Shown: one piece after another, positions 1-9,869 of the stretch
Numbering within the stretch: the first letter of the stretch is position 1
How the letters are laid out: each line of letters opens with the position of its first letter
Source of the DNA: Dioscorea cayenensis subsp. rotundata
Taxonomy: Eukaryota; Streptophyta; Magnoliopsida; Dioscoreales; Dioscoreaceae
Reading direction: 5' to 3'
Assembly: GCF_009730915.1 (NCBI RefSeq)
Contig: NC_052481.1
Span: 930,001 to 994,000 of the forward strand
DNA: 64,000 nt
Notes under the pieces: generated by a model
Databases searched by the model: none
What the model saw: the letters and a program-made list of their open reading frames with translations, nothing else
Told to the model about the DNA's origin: nothing
Made by a program: the position numbers and the translations under genes

Positions 1-540
1 ATAAGGTTGGCTCTCAGGAGTTTCAACTTTGGTCTCAGAACTAAGTGGGTTGTTATTGTGTTGTTGTTGTTGTTTGTACTCGTTATGTTATCGTCATTGA
101 AAGAGGAGTTCTTAAACTGTCGAAAATAATATGAGTGTTACAGTACAACTCTGAAAAGATATACTAACATATGTATAAGATTGAGTATACATAATTTAAA
201 AACAATATTTTATAAATTAGCAGAAACAAGGGCAATCCCAATATATGTGTGACGAAATAAAGAGTGCCACTATTTAATAATAGAAGTTTGAAAATTATTA
301 TTGCGTGTGTATGAAACTTAGGCCTTTATAGAAGCAGGCGATTAACAAAATAATAATAATTATATATATTTATGAAAATTTATTGTTTGGTACTTTTGAT
401 GTTTCTAGCAAAATTGATTTATATAGTTTTAGTTTATTATTTTGATCTCTTAATTTTTATAATTTAAATATATATACCATTTATATAACTAAAAATATTT
501 GTGAAAGTGTATTCCATAGTTAAGTTGTCTCGATAAAATA
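1..540. mobile_element. Truncated copy of the hAT-type element family (interior only)
   Basis: The sequence aligns by eye with the interior of two more complete copies in this window (about 6485-7060 and 31200-31680). Shared landmarks in the same order are GGTTGGCTCT, TTTGGTCTC, ATAAGAGTGCC-like sequence, GATTAACAAAATAAT and TTTATGAAAATTTATTGTTTG. Neither GC-rich terminus is present, so the copy is cut by the window edge on the left and fades out on the right. It has no open reading frame. Confidence 0.6.
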
Positions 541-1483
541 TCCACTGTCCAATAATATCTGACAGTAATACATTGCTGAGGCTCAGAGTGGTTGGGTGCT
601 CGTGGTTTTGAGCGTGGTGACCCGTCGGATCCACGGGTTTCGCCTCTGAGCTTGGGCACCTTTGCTATAGTGTGGGCCGGTTACGGGTTGCAGTCGGCTC
701 ACGGTCAGGTGACAGAGCAGTCTTTCTCGGGCCAGTGCGAGGCAGGCAGCCTACACGTGCACTAGCTGAGAGTTTGCTGTGTTCCCTTTCGCAATTTTCT
801 CTTTATTTTAATCACTGTGTGAGGGTTTCTATAATGGGACATTATGGTGATGAATGTGCATAGTTGTTGTTGTGACTACGATCTTATTATGGTTGTTGTA
901 TGTTTTGGTGATAGTATTGTTGTTTTGGTTCTCTGAGATTCCCATTGTGATATTGACTTTCTTTTTATTGTGTTTGGAATGAGCTTGTTTTAACGGACTA
1001 ACGTTTGAAGCTAGGTCCGTTATACATGATATAACAATTTCACTTTTCGAATTGAATTTCTTCCTCTCATTAATATACACTCTCTTTTTAAGATAAACTC
1101 ACGTTAAATAAAATAGATAAAATTGATCATGAAATTAATACTTATAGAATTTTTAAAAATTTTAACTAATTCTTTATTTAAAAAGCACTATAATTTTGAT
1201 TAAGTCAAGCATATATCTATATATTATAAAAATCTGGTTAGTAGAGAATTTTTTAATATCAAATTTATATTATTTTCAATTTAATTTAAATTAATCAAAT
1301 TAACATTCCCAAAGAGGCATATCCTGCAACGACTCTCAATATTCCATCTGAACAAGTTTATAATTCGTGGCTCCTAGCTAGTAGGTCAAGGACAAAAACA
1401 AAATAATTCAATTATATTTTAAACTTAATGTTATAATGTTTTGGTTAATAACACATACTTATTAATAAAAGTAATGCTATTTA
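541..1483. other. Non-coding stretch with a GC-rich tRNA-like island
   Basis: No gene is recognised. Positions about 575-760 stand out as GC-rich in AT-rich surroundings and contain GGCTCAGAGTGGTTGGGTGC, which resembles a tRNA A-box region. This could be a SINE relic, but I see no clean B box, tail or target duplication. The rest is AT-rich and featureless. Confidence 0.35.
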
Positions 1484-1510
1484 CAGGGGCAGAGCCAGAA
1501 ATTGCAAGGG
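1484..1510 (+). mobile_element. hAT-type (Tip100-like) terminal sequence, single end
   Basis: CAGGGGCAGAGCCAGAAATT at 1484-1503 matches the CAGGGGC-G-GCCAG style of terminus typical of many plant hAT elements. No matching inverted end was found nearby, so the element is incomplete or the partner end has decayed. The exon-like sequence on the minus strand lies directly inside this terminus. Confidence 0.5.
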
Positions 1511-2000
1511 TAGTGGGGCAGCAACAAATTTAAGGCATCAGATTCAACAGCATCAGAGTGAAAAGAGTACCTGATTCAGGGATGAAAGTGCTTATAATTC
1601 CAATCATATTTTGAACAGACTAATATGTAACAAAAACAAGCACCTACCTCTGCTTTAAAATCCTTTGGGAACTCATCCTTAGGAATTTAAACTGTGTCAA
1701 TCTCCTCACCGTTGAATACGGGATTGTACATCTATTTAAATAGGCGAATTATCTTCCTGGAATCATCTCAAAATCAATAATTTTCAATTAAAAACATACA
1801 CCAAAGATCATTCCTTGCAATAAAAAGCCCTAACCTCTGTCTGTAATGATAAATTCATGTATTGGTCTTAAAAGATGAGAACGAAAAATCTTAGAGCTTC
1901 TATTTGCTGGTGTCAAGGGTCCTGAACGTAGACACGAACAATTGAGCCTGGAACTTGTTCTCTATCAAAATTAAGAATAACACAATCCAAAAAGAAGGGC
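1505..2000 (-). pseudogene. Decayed gene fragment, probably formin (class II) PTEN-C2 region
   Basis: On the minus strand, exon-like pieces can be read in order. About 1996-1830 gives a frame with FDREQVPGSIVRVYVQDP, then after a 1-base frameshift TPANRSSKIF. About 1745-1660 gives FNGEEIDTV, an in-frame stop, then IPKDEFPKDFKAE ending at a GTAGG donor. About 1580-1510 follows a CAG acceptor with VLFS and SDAVESDALN, again one base out of frame. The pattern ...VRVYxQDP...NRSSK...FPKDFKAEVLFSDxDAVES is what I recall from the PTEN-C2 domain at the N-terminus of plant class II formins. The stops and frameshifts make it non-functional. Introns are kept, so it is a DNA-level copy, possibly captured by the adjoining hAT-type end. 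The family assignment is by memory and moderate. Confidence 0.4.
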
Positions 2001-2010
2001 TTGTCATAGA

Positions 2011-3250
2011 GTCATAAAGCACTAATATTATTTATGTGTACATGCAGTGAAATCCATAATTTTATAAATTATTTTGTTATGTCTATTTTTATATTATGTA
2101 TATTTTAACTAACAGTTTAGTGGTGAGAATATGAAAAATAAAATAGTTTTCTTTATTAAATCATAAATATTGATAATTTTCCTTCGTGTTTTGTAATACA
2201 ATAGATAATGGCTTATAGATAATTATGTATCTTTATATTTATATATATATATATTAATTCGACCATTCAAACTTGAATGGATATAGATAAAAATTATAAA
2301 ATTTAAACCATGCTTGTTTCTTATTATTATGATGGAAATTTAAACAATAATTTAAATAATATTTAAATCTTTTCGTATGTCATGTATTAACTATTAAGCT
2401 ATCACAAAATATGTTTTGGTACACATTAATTACAACCACTATCATTTTTATAATAAAATATATTTACAAATATACATATATATATATATATATATTCACT
2501 TTAGTCCTTTAATGATATTTGAGTTAAGTTAAAAACTAAAATAATTTTGTGGGCTCCTTTCTTCTTATCCAGCCTTTAATTAGGATTAACGCATTAAAAA
2601 TCATGGATCACTAAATAAAATTTTAATTATTTTCGTGTTTGATTCTGCTGGGTTCACGGCTTCCTATTAGGGCAAGCGTAAAATTAATTACTCGAGCGAT
2701 GTCGTGAGAGCCTGCCGTTAGGAAAACAAGTGTGAATGAAAAATCGTGAGCAAACATCAAAAATTAATGTATTTGAGCATATGAGAATACGAAAAGTATT
2801 AAGAGAACTATTGTTTTATCATGCTCTTTAAACTCCTTTCTTTTCTACATGTCATTTCTTGATTTGTTACTAAAGCATATTGGAAGACCTTTTTAGAGTG
2901 GTGATTGTAGCCTTCTTGATATACGTGTTTGTATCTTGACACATCGCATAACTCTCAAAGCTACGACGCTCTACTTTATGAGTTGCTTACTTGAGTCGTC
3001 TTTGTTTCTTTTTACGGCTAAAAGACTTTGGCCTTTTGTGCTATATAAAATCTTTAATTCTTTGACTTGTGGAAACTCCTTAGGTTTTGACTTTTTGTGT
3101 GCTTAAGACTTCAAAGTTGCATTCATCATTTTATATGAGATATTTGGGTCTTGACTCTTGATACTTGAGGCCTTGTGCCATAAAATCTTCAAGTTGTGTC
3201 CTTCGACATGATTAGAGTGCGTTAACTTGACAATTTTGACTTACTTTTTA
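2011..3250. other. AT-rich non-coding stretch
   Basis: No coding exon is recognised. It includes short TA-repeat runs near 2245 and 2475. From about 2640 on the base composition becomes more balanced and leads into the tandem array that precedes the LTR at 3838, so 2640-3250 may be internal sequence of that retroelement. Confidence 0.4.
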
Positions 3251-3837
3251 AATGGATCTAAAAATTTCGTAATTATGAACGATTTCCATCAACTAAGTCA
3301 TCAATTGAGCTCTCAATTCATCCTGCAGATGAGACCTCTGACCATGGGTTTCAAGAAATTTATTCTTCCTTTCACTCTATGAGTGTCAAAGACGACTCAA
3401 AGTGAGTTCAAAGAGAGATTTTCTAAAATTTTTCATTCACTTTTCCTTTCACTCTAATGAGTGTCACCTCAAAAATGAGTTCGAAGAGATTTTTATAAAA
3501 ATTTTTCATTTACCCTTTCTTTCACTCAAAATAGTGTCAAAAGACCTAAGGTGAGTTTTAAAGAGAGTTTTTCATAAAATTTTTGTTACTCTTCTTTTTC
3601 ACTCTCGATGAGTGTCGAAAAGGCCTCAGTGTGAGTTTAAGAGATTTTCATCAAAAATTTTTATTTACTCTTCTTTTCCACTCCATAGTGTCAAATGACT
3701 TCAAAGTGGTTCAAAAACATATTTTTCGTAAAATTTTTCATTTACTCTTTCTTTCATTTCCAATGAGTGTCAAAAGAGCTCAAAGTGAGTTCAAAAATAT
3801 TTCTACCCCAAGGTGTTGAGGCGTCAAGGTAAGTGAT
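3250..3837. repeat. Diverged tandem array, period about 77 bp
   Basis: Six or so units can be followed, with landmark CACTC...GAGTGTC near 3375, 3453, 3531, 3605, 3683 and 3758. Each carries a short palindrome (CACTC/GAGTG) followed by AAAGTGAGTTC and a TTTATAAAATTTTTCATTTAC block. The same array occurs in the opposite orientation at 36527-37387. Its position directly upstream of an LTR suggests it belongs to the 3' internal region of that retroelement. Confidence 0.7.
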
Positions 3838-4861
3838 TGTGAGTGCAATCGCCTATTTAGTTAGCATGATTTGACACTAGACCAAGTGGCGTGGCAACTT
3901 GAGGTGATAAAACATAATTGATGATGTAGCAAGCATGGTGACATGGCAAGGGAGACTTGGGTGCAAAAGCCGAGCATCTAGAAGATCTTGGTGAGGTATT
4001 TTTGTAAAGTCTCTAACAATGGAGTCCAAATATGTCTTGAAGATCGTGGCTGAGCTATCTTAAAGATCTTGGTAGATTATGTTGTGCATACGTTACATTT
4101 TGAAGACAAGATCATATCAAGACCATATTTAGATGATTTGATTGAAGACTAAAAATATGGTGGAGCTTAATTAAAAAGATCTATTACATGGTGTGAATGA
4201 AGAGATATGATTTGAAGAATCCTTGATGAGAATCATTGAGTCTAATAACATGCAAGATTTGAGGACCAGACTTGGGTGAATTGAAAGAATCGAGTTTGGA
4301 GGGCTCTTCTTTGAAGACCAAATTTAGGAAGGTTGAAGGCCGAGTTTAGGCAAGTTTCACATGGAAAGGCGCACAAAAGGGCGTGCGTAGCCCACTGCCG
4401 AGGGCGGCTAGCGTGAGGAGGCGAGGGAGAGTGAGCTGAATTCTGCGTGATCGGGATGCAGGAGGTGTGACGCATCGACTCGAGACTTAAAGCATGGCAT
4501 AGGAGGGTTGATGGGTGTGTGTGGAGTACATGCAGCGTGGCGCGAGGCTTCAGATGAAGTCGTGGTTAGAGAGCCCATGTTGCAATTCGTGGCTAGCAAC
4601 GAGTTGCTGACATGACTACAGAGAACGTTAGGCGTCTATATAAGCCGTGACCTTGCTGGTGGTGACCACGTGACTCTTGGAGGGAGAGTGTGTGAGCACA
4701 GAGACAATATAGAGGAGTGATCTTTATTGATGAAGTATGAGTGAAAAGTGTTTGTCTCATCTATTTTACCTCTTTAGTGGATTGTTTATCTCACAAGACT
4801 TGTACCTCGGGCGTGGCGATGTGGCTTGGGTGCGCGTTGTGTGTCTCCAGCAACCATGTGA
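3838..4861 (+). mobile_element. LTR of a copia-type retrotransposon, truncated by the gap
   Basis: It starts TGTGAGTGCAATCG and runs parallel to the solo LTR at 46324-47467. Shared landmarks include GCATGATTTGACAC, repeated GTGGCAAGCATGGTGACAT, GAAGATCTTGGTGGA, GACGCATCGACTCG and TTTTACCTCTTTAGTGGATT near the end. The sequence stops at the N gap before the LTR's 3' end. Because the tandem array lies directly upstream, this is more likely a 3' LTR than a solo LTR. Confidence 0.65.
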
Positions 4862-5861
4862 NNNNNNNNNNNNNNNNNNNNNNNNNNNNNNNNNNNNNNN
4901 NNNNNNNNNNNNNNNNNNNNNNNNNNNNNNNNNNNNNNNNNNNNNNNNNNNNNNNNNNNNNNNNNNNNNNNNNNNNNNNNNNNNNNNNNNNNNNNNNNNN
5001 NNNNNNNNNNNNNNNNNNNNNNNNNNNNNNNNNNNNNNNNNNNNNNNNNNNNNNNNNNNNNNNNNNNNNNNNNNNNNNNNNNNNNNNNNNNNNNNNNNNN
5101 NNNNNNNNNNNNNNNNNNNNNNNNNNNNNNNNNNNNNNNNNNNNNNNNNNNNNNNNNNNNNNNNNNNNNNNNNNNNNNNNNNNNNNNNNNNNNNNNNNNN
5201 NNNNNNNNNNNNNNNNNNNNNNNNNNNNNNNNNNNNNNNNNNNNNNNNNNNNNNNNNNNNNNNNNNNNNNNNNNNNNNNNNNNNNNNNNNNNNNNNNNNN
5301 NNNNNNNNNNNNNNNNNNNNNNNNNNNNNNNNNNNNNNNNNNNNNNNNNNNNNNNNNNNNNNNNNNNNNNNNNNNNNNNNNNNNNNNNNNNNNNNNNNNN
5401 NNNNNNNNNNNNNNNNNNNNNNNNNNNNNNNNNNNNNNNNNNNNNNNNNNNNNNNNNNNNNNNNNNNNNNNNNNNNNNNNNNNNNNNNNNNNNNNNNNNN
5501 NNNNNNNNNNNNNNNNNNNNNNNNNNNNNNNNNNNNNNNNNNNNNNNNNNNNNNNNNNNNNNNNNNNNNNNNNNNNNNNNNNNNNNNNNNNNNNNNNNNN
5601 NNNNNNNNNNNNNNNNNNNNNNNNNNNNNNNNNNNNNNNNNNNNNNNNNNNNNNNNNNNNNNNNNNNNNNNNNNNNNNNNNNNNNNNNNNNNNNNNNNNN
5701 NNNNNNNNNNNNNNNNNNNNNNNNNNNNNNNNNNNNNNNNNNNNNNNNNNNNNNNNNNNNNNNNNNNNNNNNNNNNNNNNNNNNNNNNNNNNNNNNNNNN
5801 NNNNNNNNNNNNNNNNNNNNNNNNNNNNNNNNNNNNNNNNNNNNNNNNNNNNNNNNNNNNN
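4862..5861. other. Assembly gap (1000 N)
   Basis: A run of exactly 1000 N of unknown true size. Reading frames that cross it are meaningless. The left flank is LTR sequence and the right flank is unrelated host DNA next to a hAT element, so a retroelement end is probably missing here. Confidence 0.99.
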
Positions 5862-6696
5862 TAAAGCGTAGTTTACTTTTTACAAAAATTTATCCATTTT
5901 ACTTCAAGGAAACAACTAGAGGTGGGCACGGGCCGATTAACCGGGCCCGGCAGGCCCGGCCCACTGACATGGACCAGGCCCGGCTGGGCGTAGAACCCGG
6001 CGGGTCCGAGCCACAGGAAGTCGGGCCCGGAACCGGCCCGGCTTCCAAGTTGGCCCGGCGGGCCGGCCCGGTTGGCCCACCTCAAAAAGAAATTTTAAAA
6101 AATTCAAAAAAATACAGAAAATTCATAAAAATTTTGAAAAAATATAGAAAATTTGTGAAAATTCAGGAAAAATTCAGAAAATTATCTAAAAAAAATGAAT
6201 CAATTAAGACCCCAAACATGAAGACCACAAGTTTCCAAAAAAATAAGAGATGCCCCACGTATTACACCAAATTTCACTAAAATTTTAAATTACACTAAAT
6301 TTGAAAATAAATGGCTTGGACTTAATTCATTTACATGCCGAATCAAGTTGCCTACGTGATCCTCCTCGGGTGTGAGGAGGAATCAGCATGTACGTAGTTC
6401 ATTACAGGTGTAATCGAGTCACCCACTTACTTAATCAGTACCATCTAGGTCTTGGTCGGACTCAATGATTGTTGAGCCATGTGTGCTCATGATGTTAACC
6501 ATTATTCAAAGATATTCTTTTTTTACTAATATATTTTTTATAAATTAATATACATAATTTAAAAATAATTTTTTGTAATTTTATTTTTTATTTTATAAAT
6601 TGAAACAAAATAATCTAATATATATGTGACAAATAAGAGTGCCCATATTTAAGAGAATTTAAGAGTGTGCATGTGTAGGGACTTAGTGCTTATGAG

Positions 6697-6875
6697 CCAA
6701 CGACCATTTGGTCTATTGGCATCGGGTCCCTTGCGTAGGGTGTTCGCCTCGAGTGTCAAGCGTGGCTTCCCGAGTTCGATCCCTGTCTCGCGCAAGGTGA
6801 GGACACGGTTCGGTGGTGAGCGTTGCTCCCCCACGTGTTCGTCCCTGGGTTCTGGCGCTTGTCGCCTTTCTCAAA
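6697..6875 (+). mobile_element. tRNA-derived SINE inserted in the hAT element
   Basis: It is bracketed by a 16-bp direct repeat ACTTAGTGCTTATGAG (6681-6696 and 6876-6891), the target duplication. A Pol III B-box-like CGAGTTCGATCCC lies at 6771-6783. The 3' end GGCGCTTGTCGCC...CTC matches the 3' end of the SINE at 22050-22214. The other copy of the hAT family (31440-31520) lacks this insert, which confirms it as an insertion. Confidence 0.8.
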
Positions 6876-7100
6876 ACTTAGTGCTTATGAGTTATGAGCC
6901 AAAAGACGATTGACAAAATAATTATTTTTAAAGAAAAATATTTATGAAAATTTATTGTTTGATACTTTGATATTTTACAGATTGATTTATATAGTTTTTT
7001 TAATTTATTACATGGTCTCTTAATTTTTTATAAATTAAATATATATGTAAAATATTTTGATCCATATCCTACATCTATCTATATATAATTTTCTAGTAAA

Positions 7101-7190
7101 TGTCAAAAATAAATTATTGCTCAAGTGGTTGGTTTTTGTTGTCCAAATAAGGTCATGGGTTTAAATCCCATGACTAACATGCATTTACTA
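7101..7190 (+). repeat. tRNA-like module inside the hAT element
   Basis: GCTCAAGTGGTTGG resembles an A-box region, and ATGGGTTTAAATCCCAT forms a T-arm-like stem-loop with a B-box-like core. There is no full cloverleaf, so this is not a functional tRNA gene. The related hAT copy has the A-box part at about 31725 before its MITE insertion. Confidence 0.45.
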
Positions 7191-7496
7191 AAAAAATAAT
7201 AACAATAAACCCACTTAGTTAAAAAAAAATAATAATAATAAATAACAATAATATTAAAAAACTCAACCCGGTTAGGCCCGGCCTGGTCCGCCGGGTCCAA
7301 CCCGGTTCCGACCAGGCGGGTCAACCCGCCGGGCACGGGTTGGGAAAATCCTAACCCGTAACCGGCCCGTCTACAGTACGGGCCGGTTATGGGTCAATGA
7401 ACCGGCCCGCCGGATCACTTAACCGGCGAGCTGGTTCCGGTCCGGTCCCGGCCGGGCTGGTTTTCCGGTCGGCCCACGCCCATGTCTAGAAACAAC

Positions 7497-7508
7497 CAAT
7501 ATATATGT

Positions 7509-7559
<51 letters not shown>

Positions 7560-7803
7560 GCTCCCTGGGGCTTCTCCTTTCTCTCTATCTTCTTTTGGTT
7601 CTTTCTCACTTTTGACGCTGAGCAGGTATACGAGTTCCCAATTGAAGGATGAGTGATTGACAAAGTTGCAATTTTTTTTGGGATTTTCCCCTTTTATGTT
7701 GTTTGATTCCGAATTTTATTTTGTAGTGTTTTTCATTTATTTGTGTTTGTTGATTTAGTGGTTGTTGCTTGGGGTTTTGTTTGGGACAAATTGAGGTTTT
7801 CGA
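7497..7803. other. CT-microsatellite and leader-like sequence, split by the gypsy insertion
   Basis: A pure CT run occupies about 7511-7556. It is followed by pyrimidine-rich sequence and a GAGCAG/GTATAC junction that looks like a first-exon 3' end. Such CT-rich stretches are common in plant 5' leaders. Sequence continuing in the same style resumes after the retroelement at 13814. No protein start is recognised, so the idea of an interrupted transcription unit is weak. Confidence 0.35.
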
Positions 7804-8512
7804 TGCTGGGATCTCACCAGTGAAAACACAACCTGCAAAGATTCTCAAGGAACAAATACAGGTACAGCACTAGACTTGATTAAAGCAACCTGAACCTCAA
7901 GATTCAATTACAACAGACACTCACACCACCACATTAAGAACTCAAGCTTAAAAAGTACAGATAAAAGAGAGATCGGGAGGCTAGATGCCCGGGAGATCTC
8001 CAAAACACCTCTCTCACACAAGGAGGAAGATGAGCGAGAAAAGAAAGAATCCAAGAGTTTCGATAATGTCTCCATTTCCCAGATTGAAAGTATGTATAAG
8101 TTCGGGAAATCAATTGAGAGGGACCCTGCTATGCCCTAACGAGTGTGAGCTTTGAATTAAATCTTCTGCAGCCGAATGACGAAAGAACCCTTACCTCTCC
8201 AGTGTACCCAACTTAACAGTCAGAGGGCACTTAATGTAATTTCACATCTCACCCTTTTTCCCACCATTCAGATTAACTAAAAAGACAACACCACCCTTAC
8301 CCCTCGATCCGAAACAACGATAGCAGTGCGAGGGTAACTAATCTAATTTCACTCTTTTTGAATCCCCGCTTTTACCAAAATGCCCTTCCTGCTTGAGTAA
8401 CCACCTTAGCGTCGAGGTTATCCGATGACATTTCTCCAATACTCTAGCTTCCCAATCTCGACCATTCTTACCCCTTTCATTGTTGCGACGAATTTGAGTT
8501 ATCCTGCAGACA
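7804..8512 (-). repeat. 3' LTR of the gypsy element
   Basis: It aligns end to end with 13109-13813. On the minus strand it starts TGTCTGCAGGATAACTC and ends with GAGATCC...GCA. It differs from its partner by scattered substitutions and many 1-2 base indels. The purine-rich GAGGGGAAGGTATT (minus strand, about 8515-8530) lies directly outside it and fits a polypurine tract. Confidence 0.9.
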
Positions 8513-8539
8513 AATACCTTCCCCTCGGAGAAGCCTTGT

Positions 8540-9860
8540 CCTCGAGGATTCGAAAGAACAAAAATTTCGGATCACCGGGCTGCGAGCACATCATAGAATT
8601 CCCAGGTAGCTTCTTCTGGAATAGAATCAGACCATTGCACCAGTACCTTCACTCCAGCTCTATTAAACCTCTTCACGCGATTGCCGATCTAGGATGGCCA
8701 CGGAATCTTCTGTTTTTCTGGAAGGGTGCTCAGAAAGTTGGGCCATTTTGCTGTGGATTGTTGGTCACCTATCTTCTTTTTAATTGGGAGATATGAAAAA
8801 CATTATGGATTTTTAGCCCTCGTTGGGAAGCTGCGATCTATAGGCAACATGATCCCACTCTCTCCGTGACTTCATATGGGCCAAAAATATTTTTGGAGAC
8901 AACTTATGATTCACCCTCGGGGACTACGGACATCCGCCTATAAGGTTTGAGTCGATGTAAACCATATCCCCCACCTTCAATTCCCTATCAGTCCTCCTTT
9001 TATCAGCCATTTGTTTCATTCTATTCCGGGCCTTTTGCAGATTCTCCCTCAGTGACTTCAATATGCTCTCTCTAGCCAGCAAGCTCCTATCCAGCACCTC
9101 CAGTTTCGAAGTGGTGGTCTTATATGGTAAATGCATTGGAGGAGCCTTCCCATAAAAGCGCTTCAAAAGGTGAGATCTTAATGGATGAATGATAAGCTGG
9201 CATTGTACCACCACTCGACCCAATGGAAGCCACCGCTCCGGTCCTTGGGTTTTTCGCGACATGCATCGCCAAATACTCGTTCTAAGCATCGATTCACTAC
9301 CTGCATCGACCATCGATTGGGGATGGTATCTTTGTGGAATACTTGAGTTTCACTCCTTGAAGCTTAAAGCGACTCCTTCCAAAATTGACTCAAAAAAATA
9401 TTGGATCCACATCGCGATAATTGACTTGACGATCCATGTAGCTTGTAAAATTGATCCAAGAAGAGTTGAGCCACGAAAGCTGCGAGTGTAAGGATGAGAG
9501 AGGGCAATAAAATGAGCATACTTACTCATCACATCCACAATCACTAGAATGGCATCCTTCCCATGTGAATTGGGTAGGCCAGTTATAAAGTCCATGCTAA
9601 TCTCCTCCCATATGCCCTCGGGTATTGGTAATGGTTGTAGAAGCCCAGCAGGAGAAGTGTTGTCTCGCTTTTATTCTTACGGCAAACCTCACAATTACTC
9701 GCATATTTCTTAATGTCCCCCTTCATCCCCTTCCAATAAAATTGGTCACTGATCCTCTTCCAAGTCACTTCAATTCATGAATGTCCACCAGCGAAACTAT
9801 CATGAAACTCTCCCGCAAAATAAGTTGTTTAATAGATTCATTTTTCACCTATAACCAGAC
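8540..9860 (-). pseudogene. gypsy integrase with C-terminal chromodomain relic
   Basis: Integrase pieces can be read in order on the minus strand. About 9840-9780 gives the HDSFAGGHS part of the zinc-binding HHCC motif. About 9768-9600 gives FYWKGMKGDIKKYASNCEVC, with the CxxC. 9595-9490 gives the core start [21 protein letters not shown]. About 9230-8924 gives the C-terminal part with MKQMADKRRTDRELKVGDMVY. About 8715-8560 contains VLVQWSDSIPEEATWE, which matches the chromodomain core of plant chromoviruses. Frameshifts occur between nearly every piece and part of the catalytic core is unreadable, so integrase is dead here. The chromodomain relic is the basis for calling this a chromovirus. 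Confidence 0.8.
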
Positions 9861-9869
9861 TTTCCCTTC

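Larger units (their letters stand above)
5917..7488. mobile_element. Complete non-autonomous hAT-type element with 8-bp target duplication
   Basis: The element begins TAGAGGTGGGCACGGGCC and ends with the inverted form ...GGCCCACGCCCATGTCTA, giving imperfect terminal inverted repeats. It is flanked on both sides by GAAACAAC (5909-5916 and 7489-7496), an exact 8-bp target duplication, as hAT transposition makes. The outer ~170-230 bp at each end are extremely GC-rich (GGCCCGG motifs). The interior is AT-rich and has no transposase. A SINE (6697-6875) and a tRNA-like module (about 7101-7190) sit inside. Related copies are at 27843, 30671 and 1-540. Confidence 0.88.

Noticed and set aside
672..863. 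Small Arg-rich open frame in a GC-rich island
   Set aside because: No homology, no splice context, and the composition is explained by the GC-rich tRNA-like island.
3250..3837. CRISPR-like array because of regularly spaced similar units
   Set aside because: Units are diverged, spacers are not unique sequences, and the genome is plant nuclear; this is a degenerate tandem repeat tied to an LTR element.
4737..5871. Long open frames crossing the first N run
   Set aside because: They are open only because N codons were translated as unknown residues. The flanking real sequence is LTR.
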